In this document: piece by piece, positions 25,701 to 32,491 of the stretch
Position numbering within the stretch: position 1 is the first letter of the stretch
Layout: every line of letters starts with the position of its first letter
From: Cohnella sp. GbtcB17
GTDB taxonomy: Bacteria; Bacillota; Bacilli; Paenibacillales; Paenibacillaceae
Length of the DNA stretch: 48,259 bases
Direction: 5' to 3'
NCBI RefSeq assembly: GCF_019091135.1
Contig: NZ_JAGXJW010000058.1
Location: 1 to 48,259, forward strand
Translations under genes and position numbers: made by a program
The notes under the pieces: model-generated
Seen by the model: only the letters and a program-made list of their open reading frames with translations
What the model was told of the DNA's origin: nothing
Databases searched by the model: none

Positions 25701-28499
25701 GCGGATCCTAAGCAGCTCATCCAGCTGAACGCCAGCCTGATTCGCGACGACGGCGCGATCGTGTACTTGAACGGGCGCGAGATCATCCGTACGAACATGC
25801 CGTCGGGAACCGTTAGCTACGGCACGTACGCCAATGCGACCGTCGGCGACGAGCGGGACGTGAACGTTTATTCGATTGATCCTTCTTATTTGGTCGCAGG
25901 CAAAAACGTGCTGACCGCCGAGGTCCATCAAGTGAATGCGACCAGCTCGGACATCGCCTTCGATCTCGGACTGGAGGTCATCGTTCCGATGGTTAAGCCT
26001 GCGGCGCCGGCCGCGCCGGTTCAGGACGATACGGCCAATACGTTCGGCTGGACGTACGTGCCCGGGTTTGAACAGGCCAAGGATTACGAGTTCAGCGTGA
26101 ACGGCGGACAGAGCTGGAAGCCGGTGACCGCCAATCCGCAGACCGTCGGTCCGCTCGCCTATCGTGCCGGCCAGGTGCAGGTGAGGATCAAGGCCAATGA
26201 AACGGGGGGCATAACCTTCGGCGAAGCCTTGCTCTCCGATGCAGCCTATACGTCGGACATTCAATGGAACGTCTATGATCTGCAGGCTGACGTCGGACGG
26301 GAAGGCAATATGGACGTCCGTGTCACGGGTACGCTGAAGGGCGATTATGAGGGATCTGCCTACGCGGTCATCCAGCTGATGGACGGCAACGACCAGGCCT
26401 GGGTGAGCAGCGCCATGCCGGTCGAGGCCGGCGGGTTCGAAGTGTCGCAGATTTTTAACGTAAACGCCAAAAAGTTCAAAGTAAATGTCTATCTGGTCGA
26501 CGCGTTTGACGGCGACATCTACGATTCCTTGTGGCTCGCCGAGCCGGTCGTATCGGAGCCGGAGCCGAAGCCCGCGCCGGGCGAAAATCCGCCCGAGCAG
26601 CCGGAGCCGCTGCCCGATCCGCTGCCGATTCCGGTCAAGCCGGCGCTGCCGCCGCTCGATCCGATCCAGCCGGACGAACCGCCGGTCACGGAGCCGGGTC
26701 TCGTACAGTTCGAGAGCCGCAGCGAGTGGAGCACGGCTGTGAATACGTTTAACAACCGGCCTTTGCAGACCGAAGACGGCAACGGCGGCACGGTCGTCGC
26801 CAATACGTTCGACGGCGCATGGCTCGCTTATGCGGATGTCGATCTTGGTACAGAGGGCGCCAACCACATGACGGTCGAATATGCGGCTCCTGCCGCTAAG
26901 GTGCCGGCTGACGCCAGGCTGGAGGTTCGCCTCGGCAGCGTGGACGGCGAATTGCTCGGCACCGTCGCTCTTCCGAGCACGGGCAGCGAGTGGACGTCGT
27001 ACAAGACGGCGGACGCGCAGTTTACGAAGACCGTGACCGGCAAGCAGACGCTGTATATCGTCATGCATGGCAGCACGACCAGCGGACTGCCGTATATCGG
27101 CAACTTCGACCGGATGACGTTCGCCAACTGGAAGCTTCGCAGCGATTATGCCAAGCTGGAGCTGGAGAAGTACGATGAGTGGTCGACCGACTTGAATCCT
27201 GGAAACAGCAGGCCGCTAAATGTCGAGGACGGCAATGGCGGGAAGCAGGTTGCAAATACCTACAACGGCGCTTGGCTGGCCTACAAGCATTTGGATTTTG
27301 GCGATACAGGCGTGAATAAGTTTAGTATCGAGTATTCGGGCAATAGCGGAAGGGTACCTGCAAATGCAGCTGTAGAAGTACGGTTGGGTGCAGTGGACGG
27401 TGCGCTGCTTGGCAAGGTGGCGACGCCGCCAAATGCGAGCGCATGGGGAACGTACAGTACGGTTTCGGTCTCCCTGTCTCAGGCGCTTAAGGGAGTTCAG
27501 GATATTTATCTCGTACTTACGGGATCGACGGATTCGACCTACCCGTATATCGGCAACTTCGACAATGCGGCGTTTATGCTCACTGCGCCGGAGCAGCCTG
27601 TCCGGACCGACTTCGCCAAGCTGGAGCTGGAGAGCTACGATGCCTGGTCGACTGCGTTGAACCCATACAACAATTCGCCGCTTGGCACCGAGAACGGCAA
27701 GAGCGGCAAGCAGATTAAAAATACGTTTAACGGCGCGTGGCTGGCGTTTAAGCGCATGGACTTCGGCAGTGCCGGCGTCGACCAAGTATCGATCGAGTAT
27801 AGCGGCAATACCGCTAGCTGTCCGGCTGATGCAGCGGTCGAAGTGAGGCTTGGAGCACCGGACGGCGAGCTGGTCGGCAAAGTTCTGACGCCGCCGACAG
27901 CCGGCGCATGGGGCACGTACAAGACGGCAACGGCGAACCTGACAAAGAAGCTGTCCGGCGTGCAGGATGTTTACTTTGTGCTCGTCGGCACGTCAACCGC
28001 CACGTACAAGTACATCGGCAACTTCGACAATGCGTCTTTTGTGCTCAGCGAACCGGATCTGTCCGTTGAGTTCGAGAATCGGAGCGAATGGAGCGCCGAA
28101 AAAAACACCTTTAATAACAATCCGTTGAAGACGGAGACCAAAGATGGCTTGACTAATGTCGGCAACACCTTCACCGGCGCGTGGCTGACCTACAAAGATC
28201 TCGAATTCGGCACGCTCGGCAAAAATTACGTCGACATCGTCTACGACGCGCCGACGAACCGGGTGCCCGCCGACGTCGTCGCCGAGATTCGGCTGAACGA
28301 CAAGGATGGCGAGCTCGTCGGCACCGTCAGCCTGCCGAATACGGGCAGCGGCTGGGGCTCGTACAAGACGGCAGGCGCCGCGCTGAACCGGACGTTGACC
28401 GGGAAGCAGACGCTTTGCGTGGTCTTTAAGGGCAGCACGACTTCCAGCTTGCTGTATATCGGCAATCTGGACCGGATGATTTATTCGAGGAAGGGCTAA
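22734..28499 (+). CDS. secreted GH92 alpha-mannosidase-family enzyme with F5/8C and four CBM6-like domains
   Basis: 1,921 residues. Order: signal peptide; F5/8-type C (discoidin, CBM32-like) domain (~35-185); GH92 region (~197-905) opening with VDYVDPFINTLGDNGQTNPG and GPTMPFGLASVGPDG; galactose-binding-like beta domain (~909-1083); two-part module shared with the phosphatase at 17909 (~1091-1275); Pro/Glu-rich linker (~1276-1320); and four CBM6-like repeats of ~145 residues to the end. GH92 enzymes are calcium-dependent exo-alpha-mannosidases. The likely general acid is Glu733 (INEPDLQ) and the base is within Asp794-796 (MDDDAGGMSSW). The canonical GFSHTHLSGTG and NEPSHH motifs are altered to GFSQLRFSGVG and NEPDLQ, so specificity may differ. 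ATG 22734 follows GGGAGG. No wall anchor is visible. Confidence 0.93.
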   Translation: MLKRWIAAAMAALLLYGVLSSAMPGAAQAEETAADTYTKTWNVAVNSTATASGKCNTNESASAAVDGKLTTKWCDNTKVKKKWLKLDLGKTYNINQWVVKNAAIGESANSPFWNTKDYRLQRSDDGTTWEDIDVVRNNVQTLVDRQVPTFSARYVRVYIDQAAYDNNTARLYEVEIYGVEADQIPAAPATDLLPVDYVDPFINTLGDNGQTNPGPTMPFGLASVGPDGDGGAFSGYYYQDRFLKGFSQLRFSGVGCSGAGGNILMMPETRSFTKNSSEYKQPYDKSSESASPGYYGVTLASGVKVDLTASDNVGFHRYTFPGTDTGSVLVDLSNSYAGMVDANLKVEGSNEVSGMIQSKNVCGHGYYTIYYSIQFDRDFDSYSSWQGDSVGAVATRTGFNSGVWLNFNTKNNAVIQAKVGLSTISVEQAKYERSHDIPDWDFEAQHQRTRSAWSDVLNKVEIKDDDEENKRVFYTQLYHSFLHPKNVTSSSGTFRAGRDENTIRQASELGEDFEYYNGWSTWDDFRKYALYSVLDPKRYENMVKSMVDLYSTRGSYVQWGDGYWPSPTVRNEFNGAVILDAYAKGFADFDVYKALQGMAIDTDNYTVSDSEISGKLEKAYSAYFPMKLAAMLGDKTSYEKYKAIALSYKSLWNANQVDEKGDKRGFFTPNAQTVQRSDVTAVDKYAYQGNLWTYRWFVPQDVGGLAELMGGKQAMAQDLQHFFAIDEYMAINEPDLQVPYLFNYLGHPYLTQYYAREFTTEVVTQKYHNHGPYAYPIQSRVYRDDPEGYLPSMDDDAGGMSSWFVYSAMGLYPANPGDPYFLIGSPIFDEMMLHLDGGKTFTIKANNVSSENRFIQSAKLNGVDFNQAWINYDDIMAGGTISFEMGVTPNTSWGAAASAAPPTADYGATVDNALARQTLVPAGAEWKYLDKGQAAASSWTGLSFDDSSWAAGAAPLGYDSKNYAKTKTSYGPDANNKYPTTYFRKTFEVADPKQLIQLNASLIRDDGAIVYLNGREIIRTNMPSGTVSYGTYANATVGDERDVNVYSIDPSYLVAGKNVLTAEVHQVNATSSDIAFDLGLEVIVPMVKPAAPAAPVQDDTANTFGWTYVPGFEQAKDYEFSVNGGQSWKPVTANPQTVGPLAYRAGQVQVRIKANETGGITFGEALLSDAAYTSDIQWNVYDLQADVGREGNMDVRVTGTLKGDYEGSAYAVIQLMDGNDQAWVSSAMPVEAGGFEVSQIFNVNAKKFKVNVYLVDAFDGDIYDSLWLAEPVVSEPEPKPAPGENPPEQPEPLPDPLPIPVKPALPPLDPIQPDEPPVTEPGLVQFESRSEWSTAVNTFNNRPLQTEDGNGGTVVANTFDGAWLAYADVDLGTEGANHMTVEYAAPAAKVPADARLEVRLGSVDGELLGTVALPSTGSEWTSYKTADAQFTKTVTGKQTLYIVMHGSTTSGLPYIGNFDRMTFANWKLRSDYAKLELEKYDEWSTDLNPGNSRPLNVEDGNGGKQVANTYNGAWLAYKHLDFGDTGVNKFSIEYSGNSGRVPANAAVEVRLGAVDGALLGKVATPPNASAWGTYSTVSVSLSQALKGVQDIYLVLTGSTDSTYPYIGNFDNAAFMLTAPEQPVRTDFAKLELESYDAWSTALNPYNNSPLGTENGKSGKQIKNTFNGAWLAFKRMDFGSAGVDQVSIEYSGNTASCPADAAVEVRLGAPDGELVGKVLTPPTAGAWGTYKTATANLTKKLSGVQDVYFVLVGTSTATYKYIGNFDNASFVLSEPDLSVEFENRSEWSAEKNTFNNNPLKTETKDGLTNVGNTFTGAWLTYKDLEFGTLGKNYVDIVYDAPTNRVPADVVAEIRLNDKDGELVGTVSLPNTGSGWGSYKTAGAALNRTLTGKQTLCVVFKGSTTSSLLYIGNLDRMIYSRKG
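26701..28490 (+). repeat. four tandem CBM6-like domain repeats
   Basis: Four copies of ~145 codons begin at about 26701, 27150, 27610 and 28060. Each has the pattern E-x-x-x-EWST...N-x-x-P-L, NTFxGAWLAYKxxDFG, VEVRLG-xxDGxLxGxV, and YIGNxDxxxF. Copies 1 and 4 resemble each other most (EWS...NTFNN), as do copies 2 and 3 (KLELE-YD-WST), which suggests a nested duplication history. Confidence 0.85.
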
Positions 28500-28504
28500 A
28501 GACA

Positions 28505-28549
28505 AGAGCGCCGCTCGGTTCCACAATGGAATCGGCGGCGCTCTTTTTA
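28505..28549. terminator. bidirectional terminator between GH92 and FolC-like genes
   Basis: AGAGCGCCGC (28505-28514) pairs with GCGGCGCTCT (28535-28544), with an inner GGTTCCA/TGGAATC stem and a following T-run (28542-28548). It lies between convergent genes. Confidence 0.88.
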
Positions 28550-28552
28550 TAT

Positions 28553-29932
28553 TTACTCCCCGATATCCTCCAGCCCCTGTCCATACAGCCGCTTCGCGTT
28601 GCCGATCAGCGTCTGCGTGCCGACGATAAGGATGCAGTCGGGAAGCGGGCCGGCGAGCAGCGCGTCCAGCGCGTCGGCGAGCAGCGGATAGGCCTCGCTG
28701 CCGCCAGGGCAATAACGCGTAGCCACCTCAAGCGCATCCTGGGGGAACGCGAGATGGCTCACGTCCGGCCGCGTCACGAGGATGCGGCTCGCTATGGGGG
28801 CGAGCGTCTCGATGACACCCGCGTAGTCTTTGTCCTTGGGCACGCCGATCACCGCTGCGACACGCGCATCCTCGCCGAGCCCGAGCGATCTTATGACGCT
28901 CGCCAGGTAGGCGGCCGAATCGCGATGGATCGCGCCGTCGACGATCGTGAGCGGATCGCGGCTCACGATCTCGCAGCGGCCGGGCCATTGCAGGCCAGCG
29001 AAGCAGGCGGCGACCGTCGCGGGATCGAGCGCCGCACCTGCGATATCCTCGCACGCCTGCACCGCAAGCGCCGCATTGTCGGCCTGAAACGCGCCGAGCA
29101 GCGGCAGCGAGAACCCCCGGTACACCGCCCGCTCGGTGCGGACGTCAAACGTCGTTCCGCGCGCCGATAGGGCGACATTCGCCGCGGCGAACGTCTCGCC
29201 TGCCATCGCCGCGCGACCGTTTGGGCCAGACGCGCGATCTCCTGCCGTCCCCAACTCCACCTTGATCGCATCGAGCACGTCCGCGCGCTGCGCCCCGATG
29301 TACAAGCGTGTGTCCGCCGACTTCACGATTCCGAGCTTATGCCGCACGATGTCGTCAAGGCCCGGACCAAGCTCGCGGACATGCTCTTCCATAATCGCCG
29401 TGACGACAGCCCACTCGTTGGCGAGTACGTTCGCGTCGTCATACCGTCCGCCTCTTCCGCACTCGATGACGTTGATGTCGGTGCCTTGCTCCGCGAACCA
29501 GCCGACCGCGACCGCGAGCGACACGCCGACCGGCCCTTGATAGGCCGCCGCGTCCAGACCGTGCTCGATCTCCTCCCACGCAGGCTCGATCCGTCGCGTC
29601 AGCCGCACGAAGTCCGCTTCTCCGATCGCCTGCCCGTCGATGCGGATTCGCTCGCGGTAGTCCACCAGATGGGGAGAGGTGAACAAGCCTACCTTATAGC
29701 CTATATGGCTAAGCAAGGAGGAGAGGAGGCGAGACGTCGAGCCCTTTCCCTTGCTGCCCGTGACGAGCACGAATCGCCTTCCGCGGTCCGGCGCGCCGAG
29801 CAGATCGAGCAGGCGGCGGGTCAGCTGCGGATGGCGGACCTGTTCGTCGCCCGCGGACGGCAGATACGGAGCCGCGCGCAAGTATGAACGGTAGATAAGG
29901 TCCTCGGCCTCGCGTTGGTTGGTGATCGACAT
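28553..29932 (-). CDS. divergent folylpolyglutamate/dihydrofolate synthase-like Mur ligase
   Basis: 459 residues with the FolC/Mur-ligase layout: P-loop VTGSKGKGST (58-66), FTSPHLVDYRERIRIDGQAI, IECGRGGRYDDANV (equivalent to the VGLGGRLDATN motif), and a C-terminal domain. Several positions deviate from FolC: SKGKGS instead of the usual TNGKGS, EEHVRELG where the family normally has DH...LG, and VDGAIHRDSA instead of DGAHNP. It probably ligates an amino acid to a carboxylate-bearing acceptor using ATP, but folate as substrate is not secure. It could be a paralogue of true FolC with another acceptor. The RBS AAAGGAG lies 13 bp before ATG 29932. It is a single gene between a terminator and a repeat-bearing intergenic region. 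Confidence 0.85.
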   Translation of the reverse strand: MSITNQREAEDLIYRSYLRAAPYLPSAGDEQVRHPQLTRRLLDLLGAPDRGRRFVLVTGSKGKGSTSRLLSSLLSHIGYKVGLFTSPHLVDYRERIRIDGQAIGEADFVRLTRRIEPAWEEIEHGLDAAAYQGPVGVSLAVAVGWFAEQGTDINVIECGRGGRYDDANVLANEWAVVTAIMEEHVRELGPGLDDIVRHKLGIVKSADTRLYIGAQRADVLDAIKVELGTAGDRASGPNGRAAMAGETFAAANVALSARGTTFDVRTERAVYRGFSLPLLGAFQADNAALAVQACEDIAGAALDPATVAACFAGLQWPGRCEIVSRDPLTIVDGAIHRDSAAYLASVIRSLGLGEDARVAAVIGVPKDKDYAGVIETLAPIASRILVTRPDVSHLAFPQDALEVATRYCPGGSEAYPLLADALDALLAGPLPDCILIVGTQTLIGNAKRLYGQGLEDIGE

Positions 29933-29990
29933 GCGTGTACGGACGCTCCTTTACTTTACGATCGCATCATGAAGTTCCGTTGCTCGGAAT

Positions 29991-30169
29991 CGGACCCGGA
30001 TGCCGCTATTTGCGCACAAAACCTCAGTTTGCAGGCGGCAGCGGACTCAGGAGCCGTTATACGCAAGTTGAGTGGCGGTAAACGGCGGTTTTACTCGAAA
30101 TAACGTCTGCTCGGTCCGTTCGCGGCTCTTCAAAGCGCGATTCGAACAAAATAGCGGACGCTCGGTCCG
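29991..30169. repeat. three copies of a 21-bp intergenic repeat
   Basis: Consensus AAATARCGK-N5-SGGTCCG occurs at 30098-30118 (+), 30149-30169 (+) and 29991-30011 (inverted). The two direct copies differ at few positions and are 51 bp apart. No gene was seen in 29933-30256; the rest contains the presumed FolC promoter and the terminator at 30204-30243. Confidence 0.6.
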
Positions 30170-30203
30170 CAACCTATTCCGTCCATTATAGCAAAGCCTG
30201 CGA

Positions 30204-30243
30204 AGCCAAACAGCCCTCCGCTCGACCCCGAGCGAAGGGCTGT
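30204..30243 (-). terminator. Rho-independent terminator of the dehydrogenase gene
   Basis: On the minus strand ACAGCCCTTCGCTC pairs with GAGCGGAGGGCTGT (plus 30210-30223 with 30230-30243), followed by TTTGGC. It lies 13 bp past the stop at 30257. Confidence 0.8.
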
Positions 30244-30256
30244 CTTTTCACAAACC

Positions 30257-31405
30257 TTAAGGCTTCAGCACGACCTTAATGCACCCGTCTTCCTTCTCAT
30301 TAAAGATCTTGTACGCGTCGCTCGCCTGATCGAGCGGAATGCGGTGCGTCACGATCTCGGTCGGATCGAACTCGCCGTTCACGATCATGTCTAACAGCTT
30401 CGGCATATAGTGGATGGCCGGCGCTTGTCCCATTTTCACGGTCAGATTGCGCTCGAACATATGTCCCAGCGGAAACATGTTGTACAGCGCGCCGTACACG
30501 CCCGTCAGCTGGATCGTACCGAACTTGCGGACCGCGTCCATCGCGATGTCGATCGCGCTGAGCGTGCCGCCCTGCAGCTTCAGCTTCTGGCCGATCTTCT
30601 CAAGCGCGTTTTTCTTGCCGTCCATGCCGACGCAGTCGATGACGACGTCCGTGCCGCCCTTCGTAATCTCGCGGATATGCAAGGCGACCTCGTCGTAATC
30701 CTCGAAGTTGATCGTCTCTACGTTGTTCATCCGGCGTGCGTGTTCAAGGCGATAGGGGACGTTGTCGACCGCGATAATTCGCATGGCGCCCTTCATGGCG
30801 GCGAACTTCTGCACCATCAGTCCGACTGGCCCGCAGCCGAGCACGGTCACCGTGTCGCCAGGCTTCACGCCGGCGTTCTCGACGCTCCAGTACGCGGTCG
30901 GCAGGACGTCGGACAGGAAGAGCAGCGCCTCGTCCGGGAGCTCGCACGATTCGGGGATGACGAGCGGCATGAAGTTCCCGTACGGAACGTGCAGATATTC
31001 GGCCTGGCCACCCGGGTAGTTGCCGTAGCGTTCGGTATAGCCGAGATAGCCGGCGGAGTCGATCTCCTTCAGCGGCGGGTGCGGATTCGAATTGTCGCAC
31101 TGGCTCTCCATGTCGTGCTCGCAATAATAGCATTTGCCGCAAGATACGTTAAACGGAATGACGACCCGGTCGCCTTTTTTGACGCGGGTCACTTCGGGTC
31201 CGACTTCTTCGATGATGCCCATCGGCTCGTGGCCGATGACGAAGTCCTTATGCGTAGGCATGCCGCCGAGATAAATGTGCAGATCGGAGCCGCATATCGC
31301 CGTGGACGTGATGCGAACGATGATATCGTCTTTTTGCTTCAGCCTCGGATCCTCGACCTCTTTGACCTGGATGTCCTTGCTTCCCTGGAACGTTACCGCC
31401 CGCAT
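30257..31405 (-). CDS. zinc-dependent alcohol dehydrogenase, formaldehyde-dehydrogenase-like
   Basis: 382 residues. Medium-chain dehydrogenase/reductase: catalytic-zinc residues Cys38 (CGSDLH) and His59-Glu60 (GHE), structural-zinc cysteines Cys89, 92, 95 and 103 (CGKCYYCEHDMESQC), and the NAD-binding loop VLGCGPVGLM. The long YLGYTERYGNYPGGQAEYL insertion and the sequence as a whole resemble the glutathione-independent formaldehyde dehydrogenase-like branch, which oxidises aldehydes or alcohols with NAD. The start is placed at ATG 31405 because AAGGAGG lies 11 bp upstream and homologous proteins begin with MRAVTF; the frame is open for 26 codons further upstream without a good RBS. Monocistronic. 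The exact substrate is not determined. Confidence 0.92.
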   Translation of the reverse strand: MRAVTFQGSKDIQVKEVEDPRLKQKDDIIVRITSTAICGSDLHIYLGGMPTHKDFVIGHEPMGIIEEVGPEVTRVKKGDRVVIPFNVSCGKCYYCEHDMESQCDNSNPHPPLKEIDSAGYLGYTERYGNYPGGQAEYLHVPYGNFMPLVIPESCELPDEALLFLSDVLPTAYWSVENAGVKPGDTVTVLGCGPVGLMVQKFAAMKGAMRIIAVDNVPYRLEHARRMNNVETINFEDYDEVALHIREITKGGTDVVIDCVGMDGKKNALEKIGQKLKLQGGTLSAIDIAMDAVRKFGTIQLTGVYGALYNMFPLGHMFERNLTVKMGQAPAIHYMPKLLDMIVNGEFDPTEIVTHRIPLDQASDAYKIFNEKEDGCIKVVLKP

Positions 31406-31484
31406 GCTTGTTCGTCCTCCTTCGGCATAATCGATTTCTGGCGAATCATTATTAAGTACCCCGTAGGATAACTCTTCCTTCAAG

Positions 31485-31510
31485 GATTAATCCGCGGGCG
31501 CCGAGGGTAA
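31485..31510 (+). promoter_or_regulatory. sigma-B-like promoter of the YflT-type gene
   Basis: GATTAA (31485-31490), 14 bp, GGGTAA (31505-31510) is close to the general-stress sigma-B consensus GTTTAA-N12-15-GGGTAT. It is 40 bp before ATG 31550. Known YflT/GSP17M genes in Bacillus are sigma-B dependent. Confidence 0.5.
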
Positions 31511-31549
31511 AGTTGAATATCCCATGTACAGCAAACGGAGGTAGTCCAT

Positions 31550-32038
31550 ATGTCCATGACCGTATACGGCGTATTCGATACGAGCAAGGAAGTCATCGAT
31601 GCCATTCAGTCCTTGAAAATAAGAGGGCATTCCGACCACGATCTGACGGTCGTCGCGGACCGGGAGGAGTCGTGGAGCCTCGGCAACCTGGGACAGGCGG
31701 CGGATCTCGTCGCGGTGGAAGGGGCAGGCGCGGGGTCGGACTCGCTGCTCGGCAAGGTCAAGCGCATCTTCAAGGCCGGCGGCGACAGCGAGCTGTCCGG
31801 ACGGCTCGAGGAGATCGGTCTCTCGAACGGCGAAGCGATGGAGTATGCGCCCGAAGTGGACAAAGGGCGGTTTCTGCTGCTGATCGGCCATGACAACGGC
31901 TTGGCCGACGATGTCGTCGCCAGCTCGTCCGCCGACGACAACGTCGCCGACAGCGCCATTCGCAACCAGGCGATCGACCGGGAGCTGCCGCGCATTTTGT
32001 CCGAAGACGGCCCGCTGCCGCCCGGCGAACGAATCTGA
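31550..32038 (+). CDS. general stress protein 17M / YflT family protein
   Basis: 162 residues. The N-terminal ~95 residues match the YflT/GSP17M fold (TVYGVFDTSKEVIDAIQSLK, HDLTVVADRE, GYxxEVDKGRFLLL-type strand). This small alpha/beta family has no known biochemical activity and is induced by general stress in Bacillus. The C-terminal ~45 residues are acidic and probably disordered. RBS CGGAGGTAG at 31534-31543; ATG 31556 is an alternative start two codons in. Divergent from the dehydrogenase gene, with a terminator right after it. Confidence 0.85.
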   Translation: MSMTVYGVFDTSKEVIDAIQSLKIRGHSDHDLTVVADREESWSLGNLGQAADLVAVEGAGAGSDSLLGKVKRIFKAGGDSELSGRLEEIGLSNGEAMEYAPEVDKGRFLLLIGHDNGLADDVVASSSADDNVADSAIRNQAIDRELPRILSEDGPLPPGERI

Positions 32039-32092
32039 CCTGAATCTTCACAACGGCCCGATTTTCCAGCGACATCCGGGCCTGCTTCCGGT

Positions 32093-32122
32093 GCCGCGTC
32101 CTGCAAAGGGCGTGGCTCTTTT
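32093..32122 (+). terminator. terminator after the YflT-type gene
   Basis: GCCGCGTCC (32093-32101) pairs with GGGCGTGGC (32108-32116, two G-U pairs), followed by TCTTTT. Confidence 0.65.
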
Positions 32123-32191
32123 GGCGTACCCGCGTTATAATGAAAACAGCTTGAAGCGACGAATCGCGATAAACGATGGGGTGCGATAACA

Positions 32192-32410
32192 ATGACACAA
32201 TCCAGCGAGCCGAATGCGTCCGCATCCGCGGACAAGCCGGGACAGAAAAAGATCAGCCTGGCGGAAGCGATGAAGCAGCGACTGGCCCAGAAGAAGCAGG
32301 CCGCTGCGCAAGGCGGCGGACAGCAGAGCGGTTTTTCGACCGACGTGAAGCAGATGCGAAGTCAAATCAAAAAGAAGCCGAACAACCAGAAGAAACGTAC
32401 GGGCGTCTGA
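32192..32410 (+). CDS. small basic protein of unknown function
   Basis: 72 residues, rich in Lys, Gln and Ala (KISLAEAMKQRLAQKKQAAA; MRSQIKKKPNNQKKRTGV), with a predicted amphipathic helix in the middle and a very basic C-terminus that could bind nucleic acid. No signal peptide or membrane segment. The RBS is weak (GGGGTG at 32178-32183). A strong terminator follows directly at 32436, which supports a real short gene. I do not recognise the family with certainty. Confidence 0.7.
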   Translation: MTQSSEPNASASADKPGQKKISLAEAMKQRLAQKKQAAAQGGGQQSGFSTDVKQMRSQIKKKPNNQKKRTGV

Positions 32411-32435
32411 AACGTTCTTCCCAGGGTTCGGCGAA

Positions 32436-32470
32436 AAGCCCGGGTGTTCGGCGAACGGGCTTGTTTTTAT
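32436..32470 (+). terminator. terminator after the small basic protein
   Basis: AAGCCCG (32436-32442) pairs with CGGGCTT (32456-32462), with an inner GTTCG/CGAAC stem, followed by TTGTTTTTATT. Confidence 0.8.
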
Positions 32471-32491
32471 TAAACCGGAAGTAGGATGATT

